From Ruegeria conchae (GTDB taxonomy: Bacteria > Pseudomonadota > Alphaproteobacteria > Rhodobacterales > Rhodobacteraceae): DNA of 64,000 bases. The stretch is from assembly GCF_000192475.1 (NCBI RefSeq), contig NZ_AEYW01000006.1, positions 62,001 to 126,000 on the forward strand, written 5' to 3'. A program made the position numbers and the translations under genes. The notes beneath the pieces are model-generated. The model made no database searches and was not told the DNA's origin. It was given only the letters and a program-made list of their open reading frames with translations. Numbering within the stretch: position 1 is the first letter of the stretch; each line of letters starts with the position of its first letter. Shown in pieces: positions 18,251-27,365 of the stretch.

Positions 18251-18324
18251 TGGAGGCGAGTACCGGAATCGAACCGGTGTACACGGATTTGCAATCCGCT
18301 GCGTCACCACTCCGCCAACTCGCC
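18251..18324 (-). tRNA. tRNA-Cys (GCA)
   Basis: The minus strand reads as a full cloverleaf of 74 bases. The 7-bp acceptor stem GGCGAGT/ACTCGCC is followed by the discriminator T and an encoded CCA (18253-18251). The anticodon loop TTGCAAA lies between GGAT and ATCC, giving anticodon GCA, and the T arm is ACCGG-TTCGATT-CCGGT. It lies at the right edge of the suspected island, which would have entered at its 3' end. Confidence 0.95.
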
Positions 18325-18549
18325 TTTTCAAGCAATATCAAATACTTGCTGTGGTGTGGTCGGCGTTCTAACAGCTTTCTGAGTGAACGTCCAGAGCTTT
18401 AAGTGCGATTGTTTCTGCTCTTGTACGAAATTCCGAAGCGCTCTGATATGATCATTTTGCCGCGCCCGAATTTGCCGTCTGAGCCGTTGCTGCTGGCAGG
18501 CGGATGTGGCACAAGCCAATAAGCAGAATGACAAGGATTGAGCGATCAA

Positions 18550-19203
18550 ATGACAGATTTCGCAGCCCGGCGTCTTACGATGGTTGATACTCAAGTCAGG
18601 CCCTCGGATGTGACAAAATTCCCGATCATTGATGCGATGCTGTCAGTGGCACGTGAAAATTTCGTGCCGGATTCGCAGCGCGAGGCAGCCTATGTCGGCG
18701 ATCTGATTGAATTGGGAGGCGGGCGTTGCCTGCTGGAGCCCAGAACTTTGGCCAAGATGTTGGATGCAGTGAATATTTCCAACGATGAAGTGGTTTTGGA
18801 TATTGCACCTGGATTGGGCTATTCGACTGCGATTGTGGCGCGAATGGCTGAGTTAGTCGTGGCTGTGGAATCCGAAGACTATTTGGCGGCAGAAGCGCAG
18901 ACACTTCTGATGGAAGCCGATGCAGATAATGCAATTGTTCACACAGGCCCTCTCGAAATGGGTGCCGTTGAGCATGGCCCTTATGATGTAATCTTGGTTC
19001 AGGGCGGTGTTGAGCAGTTGCCCGCCACGCTGCTGGATCAGCTCAAGGATGGTGGACGGATCGTCTGCCTGTTCATGGAGGGCAGTCTTGGGACTGTGCG
19101 GGTAGGTATTAAGGCTGCAGGCCGGATTTCGTGGCGCTATGCGTTTAATGCCAGCGCTCCGGTTTTGCCCGCGTTTTGCGCTGAGTGTGCATTTTCGCTA
19201 TAG
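18550..19203 (+). CDS. Protein-L-isoaspartate O-methyltransferase family protein
   Basis: This 217-residue cytoplasmic SAM-dependent methyltransferase has motif I VLDIAPGLGYSTAIVARMA near residue 80 and the PCMT-type substrate segment NFVPDSQREAAY near 34-45. Classical Pcm repairs isoaspartyl residues. This short alphaproteobacterial branch, found beside tolC, has an uncertain substrate. I use the ATG at 18550; an in-frame TTG at 18538 is less likely. The next gene is tolC, same strand, 96 bases on. Confidence 0.8.
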   Translation: MTDFAARRLTMVDTQVRPSDVTKFPIIDAMLSVARENFVPDSQREAAYVGDLIELGGGRCLLEPRTLAKMLDAVNISNDEVVLDIAPGLGYSTAIVARMAELVVAVESEDYLAAEAQTLLMEADADNAIVHTGPLEMGAVEHGPYDVILVQGGVEQLPATLLDQLKDGGRIVCLFMEGSLGTVRVGIKAAGRISWRYAFNASAPVLPAFCAECAFSL

Positions 19204-19299
19204 TTGGCAATAGAAGTATTTTTGATGCCTTGATTACTTGAAAACACCGGCGCAAACTGCTCCGGTGGTTGCGTAATTTCGATTTGAGAGGATTTGGTA

Positions 19300-20718
19300 A
19301 TGCGCGGGACGACGACAGGAAAGCTGCTCAAAGGTCTCACTTTGGCTGCTGGTATTGCGTTTAGTGCAATACCCGGACGGTCAGTTTGGGCTGACAATCT
19401 GACAGATGCGTTTATCGGTGCGTATAATACCAGCGGTCTGCTCGAACAGAACCGTGCATTGCTGCGGGCAGCGGATGAAGACGTCGCAATTGCGCTGTCT
19501 GCATTACGTCCCATCATCAACTGGACGGTGCGTGTTAGCCGCGACTACACGCGGACCAATACAAGCAGCCTAATCAACACGACCGAACCCTCCAGTTTTT
19601 TCTCGGGCCTTACGCTTAGCCAGTTGATCTATGACGGTGGCGCTTCGGTTCTGGGCAAGCAATCGGCGCAGGAAACCGTTCTTTCCACGCGTCAGTCTTT
19701 GATCGATATCGAACAGCAAATCCTAATTCGTGCAGCGAATGCTTATTTAGGTGTTTTACTGCAGGAAGAAACTGTCGCGATCCGCCAAAACAACGTGGAA
19801 GTGTCAGCCGAGGAACTCCGTGCCTCGCAAGACCGTTTCGAGGTTGGTGAAGTGACACGTACAGACGTTGCGCTGTCCGAGGCACAGTTGGCCAGTTCGC
19901 AAGCGGACTTGGCCGTTGCCCGTGGTAACCTGAGCATTGCTCAGGCTGAATACGTGAATGCAGTTGGCAAAACGCCAGGAAGGACGGCTGGCCAGCCGAG
20001 GTTGCCAAATCTGCCGCGTTCGGAATCCGATGCTGTCAATCTGGCACAGCGTAACCACCCGGCTATACTTTCGGCGCAGCATCAGGTTCGCGCGCTGGAT
20101 CTGATCGTGCAGCAACAGCGAGCCAATCTTGGACCGAATGTCAGCTTGAATGCTGATGCAGGTATTACCGAGAGCTATGACAACGATGACTATATCAACG
20201 ATGCAACGATCTCGTTGAATTTCAATCAGCCGATCTATGCTGGCGGTGGTCTGGCGGCTGCAGTGCGTCGGGCGATGGCAACGCGTGACGCGTCTCGCGC
20301 GAATTTGCTGAATGTACAGAAAAACATCACGCAAGGAGTTGCGGATCGCTATGCGGCATTTCAGGCCGCTACGGCCAGCTTGCGGGCTTCGACCGAGCGT
20401 GTTCGCGCCTCGCAAGTTGCCTTTGACGGTATCCGCGAAGAAGCGACGCTAGGTGCGCGTACAACTTTGGATGTTCTGAACGCTCAGCAGGATTTGTTGG
20501 ACGCACAGTTGGCTGAAGTTGCGTCTCGGACTGAGCGGTCTCGTGCTGCGTATGAGTTGCTGCAGGCGCAGGGTTTGTTGACGGCAGAACGTTTGGGGCT
20601 GGCGGTGCAGATTTATGACCCGACCTTGTATTACAACCTCGTCAAAAAGGCGCCATCGCAGGTTAGCAAGCAAAGCCGCGATTTGGATCGGGTGCTCAAG
20701 GCATTGCGCCGGGATTAA
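19300..20718 (+). CDS. tolC: TolC-family outer membrane channel protein
   Basis: This is a 472-residue protein with a signal peptide ending near SVWA (about residue 30). Two copies of the outer membrane efflux protein repeat follow, visible as paired long helices with motifs such as TRTDVALSEAQLASSQADL and GARTTLDVLNAQQDLLDAQ. It should form the trimeric exit duct for type I secretion and drug efflux pumps. The ATG at 19300 follows GAGAGGATTTG. Its gene order (PCMT-tolC-popZ-like) is shared with other alphaproteobacteria. Confidence 0.92.
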   Translation: MRGTTTGKLLKGLTLAAGIAFSAIPGRSVWADNLTDAFIGAYNTSGLLEQNRALLRAADEDVAIALSALRPIINWTVRVSRDYTRTNTSSLINTTEPSSFFSGLTLSQLIYDGGASVLGKQSAQETVLSTRQSLIDIEQQILIRAANAYLGVLLQEETVAIRQNNVEVSAEELRASQDRFEVGEVTRTDVALSEAQLASSQADLAVARGNLSIAQAEYVNAVGKTPGRTAGQPRLPNLPRSESDAVNLAQRNHPAILSAQHQVRALDLIVQQQRANLGPNVSLNADAGITESYDNDDYINDATISLNFNQPIYAGGGLAAAVRRAMATRDASRANLLNVQKNITQGVADRYAAFQAATASLRASTERVRASQVAFDGIREEATLGARTTLDVLNAQQDLLDAQLAEVASRTERSRAAYELLQAQGLLTAERLGLAVQIYDPTLYYNLVKKAPSQVSKQSRDLDRVLKALRRD

Positions 20719-20791
20719 ACAGTATCGCTACCTGTTGTGGCGATGGTTTTGATTGGCTACAATCGAACCAAGGTTAGAGCGGTAGAAAAAT

Positions 20792-21541
20792 ATGTCGGAT
20801 CGTGTTGTAAACGCCAATATTCAGGACGTTCTCTCGTCGGTTAAACGAATGGTCGACGAAGACGCCAGTGGCGAATCGGAATTTATCTTTGTCCCTTCGC
20901 CCCCGGCGTCCAAGCCTGGGCGGCTGGTTTTGACCGACGCCCTGCGTGTCAGCGAGGAACCGCTGATTGCCAAGAAGCGGGCACCTCTGAAGTTGATGCC
21001 TCATAGCAGCGCGGGCGATGAGGCAGAAAGACAGGCCGCGAATACGCCTGACAACCCAGACGAACCGATGCGTTTGCAGCCCAACGATGTTGTGCCTGCC
21101 AAACATGCGGAGGTCAGCACCGGAGAACCAAAGCGTGACCTTGCGGGGAGTTTGAGCGCAAAAATCGAAGCCTTGGAAGCCGCGATCGCCCGGACTGAAG
21201 ATCAGTGGGAACCGGATGGTGAAAGCGACGATGAGTACTCTGGTACAAAGACAAAGGCTGTCGAGTGGCCAGTGGACAAGGGATTTGCGCAGTCTAAAGT
21301 CGCACAACCTGACACAGAGTCCAAAACAGAGGCCGTGTTCATACGCGATCGTTCGGTCAAAGCGGATCCGACACCAAAGCCCACCGGTGCGGTGTTTGAG
21401 GAGCAGCAGTTGCGCGAGCTTGTTGCGCAGATCGTCCGAGAGGAGCTGCAAGGCGCATTGGGCGAGCGGATTACCAAGAACCTGCGCAAGATGGTTCGGC
21501 GTGAAATTGTGCGCGCATTGGCCGCTGGGGATCGAGACTAA
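20792..21541 (+). CDS. Divergent PopZ-like polar organiser candidate
   Basis: This 249-residue protein has three zones. The N-terminal helix NIQDVLSSVKRMVDED (about 9-24) resembles the conserved N-terminus of PopZ. A long acidic, proline-containing, low-complexity middle follows (about 27-200). The C-terminal helical block LRELVAQIVREELQGALG ends in RREIVRALAAGDRD, comparable to the C-terminal oligomerisation helices of PopZ (DUF2497). It sits directly after tolC, where popZ lies in Caulobacter. Similarity is weak enough that PopZ function is an inference. Confidence 0.55.
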   Translation: MSDRVVNANIQDVLSSVKRMVDEDASGESEFIFVPSPPASKPGRLVLTDALRVSEEPLIAKKRAPLKLMPHSSAGDEAERQAANTPDNPDEPMRLQPNDVVPAKHAEVSTGEPKRDLAGSLSAKIEALEAAIARTEDQWEPDGESDDEYSGTKTKAVEWPVDKGFAQSKVAQPDTESKTEAVFIRDRSVKADPTPKPTGAVFEEQQLRELVAQIVREELQGALGERITKNLRKMVRREIVRALAAGDRD

Positions 21542-21544
21542 TCC

Positions 21545-23002
21545 TCAGCCCCGATTTGGTGTCTGCGCCATCGAGAGAAGCAGGTCCAAATCCATGTGCC
21601 GCTCAAGATGGTCGGCAAGGTCGTCCAGAACCTGTTCGACGCCGTCTTCATAGGCGTTTTCTGATACAACGCCCAATCCGGACAGATAGCTGGCGCGAAA
21701 CGCGTCTGATGTGAAAATCCCGTGCAAATAACTGCCGCGTACGCGTCCATTGGCGCTGGCGGCACCTTCTGGCCTCCCCCCGACCTGCAGCCACGCGCGG
21801 GCGCAATCCGGACCTTCGGTCCTACCCATATGGATTTCATAACCGCTGACAGGTTCCTTACCGGGTAGGGTGGTCGCTGATCGCAATGTAACCTGCTTTT
21901 CACCGGCCATAGTGGTGGTGACATCCAGCAGCCCCAAACCTTCGACGTGACCTGGGCGACCGTCTACGCCATCCGGATCCGCGATGGTTTTTCCCAGCAT
22001 CTGATATCCGCCGCAAAGGCCCAGAACGTGTCCTCCCCGACGGACATGGGCATAGAGGTCTATGTCCCAGCCTTGCGCTCGAAAATAGGCCAGATCGCCA
22101 ATCGTGGATTTGCTGCCGGGCAGCAACACCAGATCGGCATCGCCGGGCAGGGGGCGGCCGGCAGGAATGATCTCTACCGTCACACCCGGTTCTGCCGACA
22201 GCGGGTCAAGATCATCGAAATTCGCCATCCGCTCTAGCTGAGGCACAACGATCTTGCACGCGCCTCCGGCATGAGAACGAATATCCATCATATCCTCGGC
22301 GGGCAGCTTCCATGCATCGTGAAACCAGGGCACCACGCCGACACAGGGCCAACCGGTCCGGGCCGCGATGTCATCGCGACCTTCATCAAATAGGGACACG
22401 TCGCCTTTGAACCGATTTATGGCAAAGCCTCGGATCATCTCGAGATCCCTTGCGTCCAGGACTGCCTGTGTTCCAACGATTTGGGCGATCACTCCGCCAC
22501 GATGGATATCCCCGACCAGAACAACCGGAACGTCAGCGGCACACGCAAATCCCATATTGGCAATATCACCCTTGCGCAAATTGGTCTCAGCCGGGCTGCC
22601 TGCGCCCTCGATCAGCACCAAATCGGCGTCGCTGCACAACCGGCCGAAGCTTTCCAAAGCTGCACCCAGAAGCTTGGATTTATCTTTGCGATAGTCGCCC
22701 GCTTTCATTGTGCCTGCGCGCTTGCCCTGAAGGATGATTTGCGCGCCTGTGTCGGTTTCTGGCTTCAACAGGATCGGGTTCATGTCGGTATGCGTCGGCC
22801 GTTTCGCCGCCCGCGCCTGCAGGGCTTGCGCGCGCCCGATTTCTCCGCCGTTTTCGGTGACAGCGGCGTTGTTCGACATGTTCTGTGGTTTGAACGGCAC
22901 AACCCTCAGCCCGCGTCGGGTATATGCGCGTGCCAGTCCGGCCACCAAAACCGATTTTCCGACATTGCTGCCGGTGCCTTGAATCATGATGGACCGCGCC
23001 AT
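21545..23002 (-). CDS. cobQ: Cobyric acid synthase CobQ
   Basis: This 485-residue enzyme amidates the b, d, e and g carboxylates of adenosylcobyrinic a,c-diamide using glutamine and ATP. The N-terminal P-loop-like dethiobiotin-synthetase fold starts [18 protein letters not shown]. The C-terminal triad glutamine amidotransferase carries the nucleophile in [11 protein letters not shown], with a later GSYLHGIF. It is separate from the cobN operon, and no riboswitch is visible upstream. It converges on the PopZ-like gene with a 3-base gap and is divergent from the broken DUF457 gene. Confidence 0.95.
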   Translation of the reverse strand: MARSIMIQGTGSNVGKSVLVAGLARAYTRRGLRVVPFKPQNMSNNAAVTENGGEIGRAQALQARAAKRPTHTDMNPILLKPETDTGAQIILQGKRAGTMKAGDYRKDKSKLLGAALESFGRLCSDADLVLIEGAGSPAETNLRKGDIANMGFACAADVPVVLVGDIHRGGVIAQIVGTQAVLDARDLEMIRGFAINRFKGDVSLFDEGRDDIAARTGWPCVGVVPWFHDAWKLPAEDMMDIRSHAGGACKIVVPQLERMANFDDLDPLSAEPGVTVEIIPAGRPLPGDADLVLLPGSKSTIGDLAYFRAQGWDIDLYAHVRRGGHVLGLCGGYQMLGKTIADPDGVDGRPGHVEGLGLLDVTTTMAGEKQVTLRSATTLPGKEPVSGYEIHMGRTEGPDCARAWLQVGGRPEGAASANGRVRGSYLHGIFTSDAFRASYLSGLGVVSENAYEDGVEQVLDDLADHLERHMDLDLLLSMAQTPNRG

Positions 23003-23062
23003 GGCCTGTCTCCTATGTTGACGCGCAGATGACCTGATTTAAGGGCAAAGGAAAAGCCCCCT

Positions 23063-23633
23063 ATGAACACACCTGCGCATCTTTTGATCGGCGCCGCCGC
23101 TTTTGCACGCCCAGCCCAAGGAGCCGCATTATGCGCAGCGTTACTTGGATCGGTGTTGCCGGACTTGTCGTTGTATGTGATGGCAAGTGCCTCGCTGTAT
23201 ATTCTGAACATCCCGGCACAGGTTGTATTCGACCAGCTTTACTTTTCGCCAGCCTGGCAAACGGTGTTCGCCGTCGACAACTCGTTCTTTGTGTGGGGAA
23301 CCGCGCTTGGCCTAGGGCTGTGGCGAGGTTGGCACCTATTGACCCATAGGTGCGTCCGCAGGGCTGCTGCACTTGGTGATGGATTTCTTATTGCACGCAG
23401 GAGATGGTCGGCCACAATTCTGGCCGCTCAGTTCTTGGGTCTTCGAAAGCCCCATCAGCTATTGGGACAGTACGCATCACGCCATTTGGGTCGCGCCCAT
23501 ATCCATGGCGGTGTGTTTGGCGGCCTATGCGGTGTTGTGGCAACGCGGCCTTTCGATAGGGGCTAAGCTCTTTTTTGCTGTTTTTCTTGCAGCCGAGCTC
23601 TGGGTTGCAAGGCAATGGATAATGTACTTTTAG
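23063..23633 (+). pseudogene. Frameshifted DUF457/YdjM-like membrane protein
   Basis: The first frame starts MNTPAHLLIGAAAFARP with GSVLPDLSLY, as in membrane-bound metal-dependent hydrolases of the YdjM/DUF457 group. At about 23350 homology jumps to another frame that carries GLLHLVMDFLLHAGDGR and two more membrane segments to the stop at 23633. Joined, the halves make one protein of about 190 residues. A single-base change near CCATAGGTGCG explains it. Either the gene is broken or the assembly has an error here. Confidence 0.7.
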
Positions 23634-23645
23634 CCTGGTCAATGA

Positions 23646-23677
23646 AAAACGCGCCCCGTCGTCAGGGCGCGTTTTTT
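23646..23677. terminator. Bidirectional rho-independent terminator
   Basis: AAAACGCGCCC and GGGCGCGTTTT pair perfectly over 11 bp around an 8-base loop. T runs flank both sides, so it can stop transcription from the DUF457 remnant on the plus strand and from the small gene at 23698-24018 on the minus strand. Confidence 0.9.
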
Positions 23678-23697
23678 CAATCGGATGCGGGGTTCAA

Positions 23698-24018
23698 TCA
23701 GGCCGCTTCGGCCTGCTGAGCCGCATTCCGGCGTTCGCTTTCTTCGCGTGACAGAGCCACCGAAGTCCGGACGCCGCGACCGACGAATTCCATCAATCCG
23801 CCAACAACCCGCTCATTGGGGTCGATACCGGCGCAGGACAGTACTTCGCGACCATCGCGTGAACGGGCCCAGCGGGCAATTTGTTCTGGCCCATTGCCGT
23901 ATTTCTTGTCGTCAGCGATGGCATCATCCAGAGCAGCCAGTACAACGGCTGCGAAAAGTTTGCGTGCACGATTGCCTTGTTCGTTATTGAAGGCAGTGCC
24001 GTCAACGAAATCTCTCAT
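23698..24018 (-). CDS. Conserved small protein of unknown function (recalls DUF6280)
   Basis: This 106-residue soluble, helical, charged protein starts MRDFVDGTAFNNEQGNRARK. It has no signal peptide or metal motif. It resembles a short protein widely kept in Rhodobacteraceae (I recall DUF6280), whose function is unknown. It is monocistronic between a bidirectional terminator and the divergent efp gene. The 219-base gap to efp holds only weak short reading frames. Confidence 0.7.
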   Translation of the reverse strand: MRDFVDGTAFNNEQGNRARKLFAAVVLAALDDAIADDKKYGNGPEQIARWARSRDGREVLSCAGIDPNERVVGGLMEFVGRGVRTSVALSREESERRNAAQQAEAA

Positions 24019-24237
24019 CTCGTTTTTCCTGTTTTTCTTGCTCTTGCAATTTTCGGCGTGACGGTCCTTATGACCTATTACATGCGATTCGGATACACCT
24101 AAATTGCATAACTACGTTGCGTCATTTGCATGGCTCGCTGCATGTGCAGCACTAGGTTTCGTTGTCTTGTCAGGTGTGGTCACGCCAGATATAGGGACAA
24201 CAACTGACGCATCAACCGTTTGTGAAGGATTTAAGTC

Positions 24238-24801
24238 ATGCCCAAGATAAATGGGAACGAAATACGCCCTGGCAATGTGCTTGAGCATAACGATGGGCTG
24301 TGGGCGGCTGTTAAGGTGGATCACGTAAAGCCCGGTAAAGGCGGTGCTTTTGCACAGGTCGAACTGCGCAACCTGCGTAATGGCTCAAAACTGAACGAAC
24401 GCTTTCGTTCTGCGGACAAGGTTGAGCGCGTACGGCTTGAGCAAAAAGATCAGCAGTTCCTGTACGAATCCGATGGCATGTTGGTGTTCATGGATTCTGA
24501 GACATACGAACAGATCGAGCTGCCGTCGGAATTGCTGGGCGAGCGCCGCCCGTTTCTGCAGGACGGCATGACCATTGTTGTCGAATTCTATGAGAGCGAG
24601 GCGTTGAATGCGACGCTGCCGCAAAAGGTGACCTGCAAGATTGTCGAGACCGAACCGGTCGTCAAAGGGCAAACCGCTGCAAACTCGTTCAAACCTGCAA
24701 TCTTGGATAATGGCGTCAAGGTCATGGTTCCACCGTTTATTGGTCAGGATGAAATGATCATCGTGAATACAGAAACGATGGAATATTCCGAGCGCGCCTA
24801 A
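24238..24801 (+). CDS. efp: Translation elongation factor P
   Basis: This 187-residue protein rescues ribosomes stalled on proline runs. The KOW-like N-terminal domain carries K34 in KPGKGGAF, the position that is beta-lysylated by EpmA in other bacteria. Two OB-fold domains follow ([44 protein letters not shown]). Length is normal for the family. A clear terminator follows the stop codon. Confidence 0.97.
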   Translation: MPKINGNEIRPGNVLEHNDGLWAAVKVDHVKPGKGGAFAQVELRNLRNGSKLNERFRSADKVERVRLEQKDQQFLYESDGMLVFMDSETYEQIELPSELLGERRPFLQDGMTIVVEFYESEALNATLPQKVTCKIVETEPVVKGQTAANSFKPAILDNGVKVMVPPFIGQDEMIIVNTETMEYSERA

Positions 24802-24821
24802 GCTTGTTCCAACCACATTCG

Positions 24822-24853
24822 AAAGACCGCATCCTTCAGGTGCGGTCTTTTTT
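24822..24853 (+). terminator. Rho-independent terminator of efp
   Basis: AAAGACCGCA (24822-24831) and TGCGGTCTTT (24841-24850) pair over 10 bp around a 9-base loop and are followed by a T run. It overlaps the last codons of the convergent gene at 24836. Confidence 0.92.
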
Positions 24854-25789
24854 GTTGCGCGGTCGCCGGTATCGCTCGGGGTCTGGACCGAACAGTTCAA
24901 GCATCAATTCGAACTTGATGCGATTGGCACTGACTTGGCGATAGAATGCGATTAGGAATGCGGTTGGACCTTGTATGCGTGTTAGCCCGCTGGTGGCAGC
25001 AACCACCGTGCCGACGTCCGTACGCCCCTGCAAAACCAGCCATCCGCCAAGCATCAGAATGCCAACCGTCCCGGCGCCGTTGATAACGCTCAGCAAGAAT
25101 TTGGCAGACAATTTCCAGATGAACATGCGACGGCGTGTTTCGTAAATGTCATCAAACAGTGCGTCGATATCTGTAGATACAGCCTCGATATCTTCGGTCG
25201 TCAAACGGTCGGTCGAATTGCGCAGAATACGGACCCGTTCGGCGACAAAGACGTTCACGCGCCGTTGCGAGACCAGAACAATGATGATTTGTGGAAGGAT
25301 CATCGAAAACGCGATCAGACCCAGGCCGGGTTGTGTGGAAGAGATATAGCCAATCACACTGATCAACGTTCCGATCTGAACAACGGGGTCGGAAAAGGCG
25401 CCGCCTGCAAATTTACCAAGCTCTTCAGCCTCGGCAGAGACGGCTGTGCTCATGGTTCCCTTGCGAAAGGATTCTCCGGTTTGGTTGAGATCAGCTGCGC
25501 GCACCAACAGGCGTTGACGGATCAGGCGGATCAGGTCCTCGCCCAAAGTGCCCGCCCGATAGCCCAGCACCCATTTCAGCGCAAGGCTCAGCAAAATGAC
25601 AGCCATCATGCCAGCACCCAATGTCAACAATCGCTCAACCCCGACATCTGCGGATGTCAGGTGATTGATGATGTCGCGCTGAAATTCCAGCGGAACTGCA
25701 GCCAGCGCTGCAACTGCCAATGACAGCAGGATTAGTATTACTTGCCGGCCCGCACTGGCCCGCCAGATTGCCCGATACAGCCGGAACAT
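24836..25789 (-). CDS. ABC exporter transmembrane domain protein without an ATPase domain
   Basis: This 317-residue protein has the type-1 ABC exporter membrane fold. Hydrophobic helices lie near 18-36, 55-75, 135-175 and 230-270, with the exporter-like stretch RLIRQRLLVRAADLNQTG at about 88-105. The sequence stops where the nucleotide-binding domain should begin, and no Walker A or LSGGQ motif follows. No partner ATPase gene is adjacent. It may pair with a distant ATPase or have a non-transport role. The reading frame is intact, so this does not look like recent decay. Confidence 0.75.
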   Translation of the reverse strand: MFRLYRAIWRASAGRQVILILLSLAVAALAAVPLEFQRDIINHLTSADVGVERLLTLGAGMMAVILLSLALKWVLGYRAGTLGEDLIRLIRQRLLVRAADLNQTGESFRKGTMSTAVSAEAEELGKFAGGAFSDPVVQIGTLISVIGYISSTQPGLGLIAFSMILPQIIIVLVSQRRVNVFVAERVRILRNSTDRLTTEDIEAVSTDIDALFDDIYETRRRMFIWKLSAKFLLSVINGAGTVGILMLGGWLVLQGRTDVGTVVAATSGLTRIQGPTAFLIAFYRQVSANRIKFELMLELFGPDPERYRRPRNKKDRT

Positions 25790-25879
25790 CTTTTACATCC
25801 CTCTTGCAGTTCCGGCGCCAGTGTTACCGCGCAGCGCGATGGGTTCCAGCGAAAACGTGGCGCGTGGCTATCCGTGGGG

Positions 25880-26617
25880 TTAGTCGGTCAAACGCACGAT
25901 CGCATCGCCCGCCAGCATGTCCCCTTGGGCGCGATCAAGGCGCAGATAGGCAATAGCCTTGCCATTGGATTGCGTAAACAAAGTTCCGGCGGGCTTCCCA
26001 CTAGACTGTATCTCGGATCCGATCGGTGCAGCGCCCATAATTTCAACAACACGCAAGCCTTTGCGCAGTTCGGTTTTGTGCTTCATGCGCGCGGTGACTT
26101 CCTGACCAACATAGCAACCTTTTTTGAAGTCGAGGCCATTCAGGGCTTCGAAACCGGCTTCAAGTATATAGCTGTCTGGCGTTAGTTCGATATTTGTCTC
26201 TGGAATGCAATGACGTACGCGGATCGCATCCCAGTCTGTACCATCTTCGTCTTCCGGTGCCGAAGAATAGCCGCGCCAGCCAAGATCAGGATGCCTTGGA
26301 TCGGCCAGGGCGCCTTCTGGCGCGGGGCCTGTGCCGCGCTGCAGATTGAGGTCGGTTGCTTCGATCGCAACATCAGCTCGCAGCTTGTACATCGTCAGGC
26401 GCTTATTCAGCGCGTCGGCCAGATCCTCTGCCACGTCCAGCAGAACCGATGATCCGTCCCGTTTCAAAAAGAAATCAGCCAGATACTTGCCCTGCGGGGT
26501 CAGCAGGGCAGCGTAGACCAATCCCTCATTCAACCGCTGTACGTCATTTGTGATCAGCCCTTGCAGAAAGCTGTCTGTATCCTTGCCGGTCAGGCGCAGA
26601 ATGCGGCGATTGGGCAT
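25880..26617 (-). CDS. YgfZ/CAF17-like folate-binding Fe-S cluster protein
   Basis: This 245-residue protein is related to the glycine-cleavage T protein. The YgfZ signature is present as KKGCYVGQEV, with the key cysteine, and FLQGLITNDV lies near the N-terminus. Family members use tetrahydrofolate to help maintain or assemble certain 4Fe-4S enzymes. I chose the ATG at 26617 (MPNRRILRLTGKDTDSF); longer in-frame starts run into the divergent glycosyltransferase gene. Confidence 0.9.
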   Translation of the reverse strand: MPNRRILRLTGKDTDSFLQGLITNDVQRLNEGLVYAALLTPQGKYLADFFLKRDGSSVLLDVAEDLADALNKRLTMYKLRADVAIEATDLNLQRGTGPAPEGALADPRHPDLGWRGYSSAPEDEDGTDWDAIRVRHCIPETNIELTPDSYILEAGFEALNGLDFKKGCYVGQEVTARMKHKTELRKGLRVVEIMGAAPIGSEIQSSGKPAGTLFTQSNGKAIAYLRLDRAQGDMLAGDAIVRLTD

Positions 26618-26690
26618 GGGTTGATCCTCGTCATTTGGTCTGGCCTCGTGATATAGGAGAACGCGCCGCCATGACCAGAGGGTATCAGAC

Positions 26691-27365
26691 GTGTCCGCCC
26701 CAATCAGCATCGTAATCCCGACATTGAATGCAGGGCAGGAGCTGCCAAGTACACTGCAATCGCTGATGGAAGGTCTGCAACAGGGACTGATCCGCGAGTT
26801 GATCGTCAGCGATGCTGGTTCGGATGATCACACGCTAGAGATCGCTGATGAGGCAGGGGCCCGGATCGTGTCAGGTGCCCCATCACGCGGCGGGCAATTG
26901 CGGAGGGGATGCGCTGAGGCCAAGGCTGACTGGTTGCTGATCCTGCACGCGGATACCGAGTTGCAACCGGGCTGGACCGCAGCGGTTGCAGAACATCTGA
27001 ACACAGGCCAACCTGCGGCCTTTCGTTTGCGGTTCCGCGCCAAGGGTGTGGCCCCACTCTGGGTTGCTGGCTGGGCGAACTTGCGCAGCCGCCTGTTCGG
27101 GTTGCCTTACGGCGATCAGGGACTGTTGGTCCAGCGCCAGACCTATCTGTCGGCGGGTGGGTATCCGGATCAGCCATTGATGGAAGATGTTGCCCTGGTT
27201 CGCGCCCTGCCGCGCTCGGTGCTGTTAAAAGCGAATGCGGTTACGAATGCGGAACGCTATATCCGTCAGGGCTGGTTTCGGCGGGGTGCGCGGAATCTCT
27301 GGACATTGGCGCGCTATTTTCTTGGGGCTGATCCGGCGAAGTTGGCGAAGGCATATCGGGGATAA
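26691..27365 (+). CDS. Family 2 glycosyltransferase (TIGR04283-like)
   Basis: This 224-residue GT-A enzyme has SIVIPTLNAG at the start, a VSDAGSDDHT motif, and a metal-binding LILHADTEL. A late GYPDQPLMEDVALVRAL is typical of the small TIGR04283 glycosyltransferases. Its acceptor is unknown. The start is a GTG at 26691, preceded by AGAGGG; no ATG is available in this frame nearby. Its 3' end overlaps the convergent gene at 27241 by 125 bases. Confidence 0.82.
   Translation: MSAPISIVIPTLNAGQELPSTLQSLMEGLQQGLIRELIVSDAGSDDHTLEIADEAGARIVSGAPSRGGQLRRGCAEAKADWLLILHADTELQPGWTAAVAEHLNTGQPAAFRLRFRAKGVAPLWVAGWANLRSRLFGLPYGDQGLLVQRQTYLSAGGYPDQPLMEDVALVRALPRSVLLKANAVTNAERYIRQGWFRRGARNLWTLARYFLGADPAKLAKAYRG

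Noticed and set aside
18044-18331. Minus-strand frame covering tRNA-Cys
   Set aside because: It crosses the tRNA gene and has no protein-like features.
24001-24249. Two short plus-strand frames with hydrophobic stretches upstream of efp
   Set aside because: One lacks a credible start and the other begins with TTG and runs into the efp start; both lie opposite or between well-supported genes.
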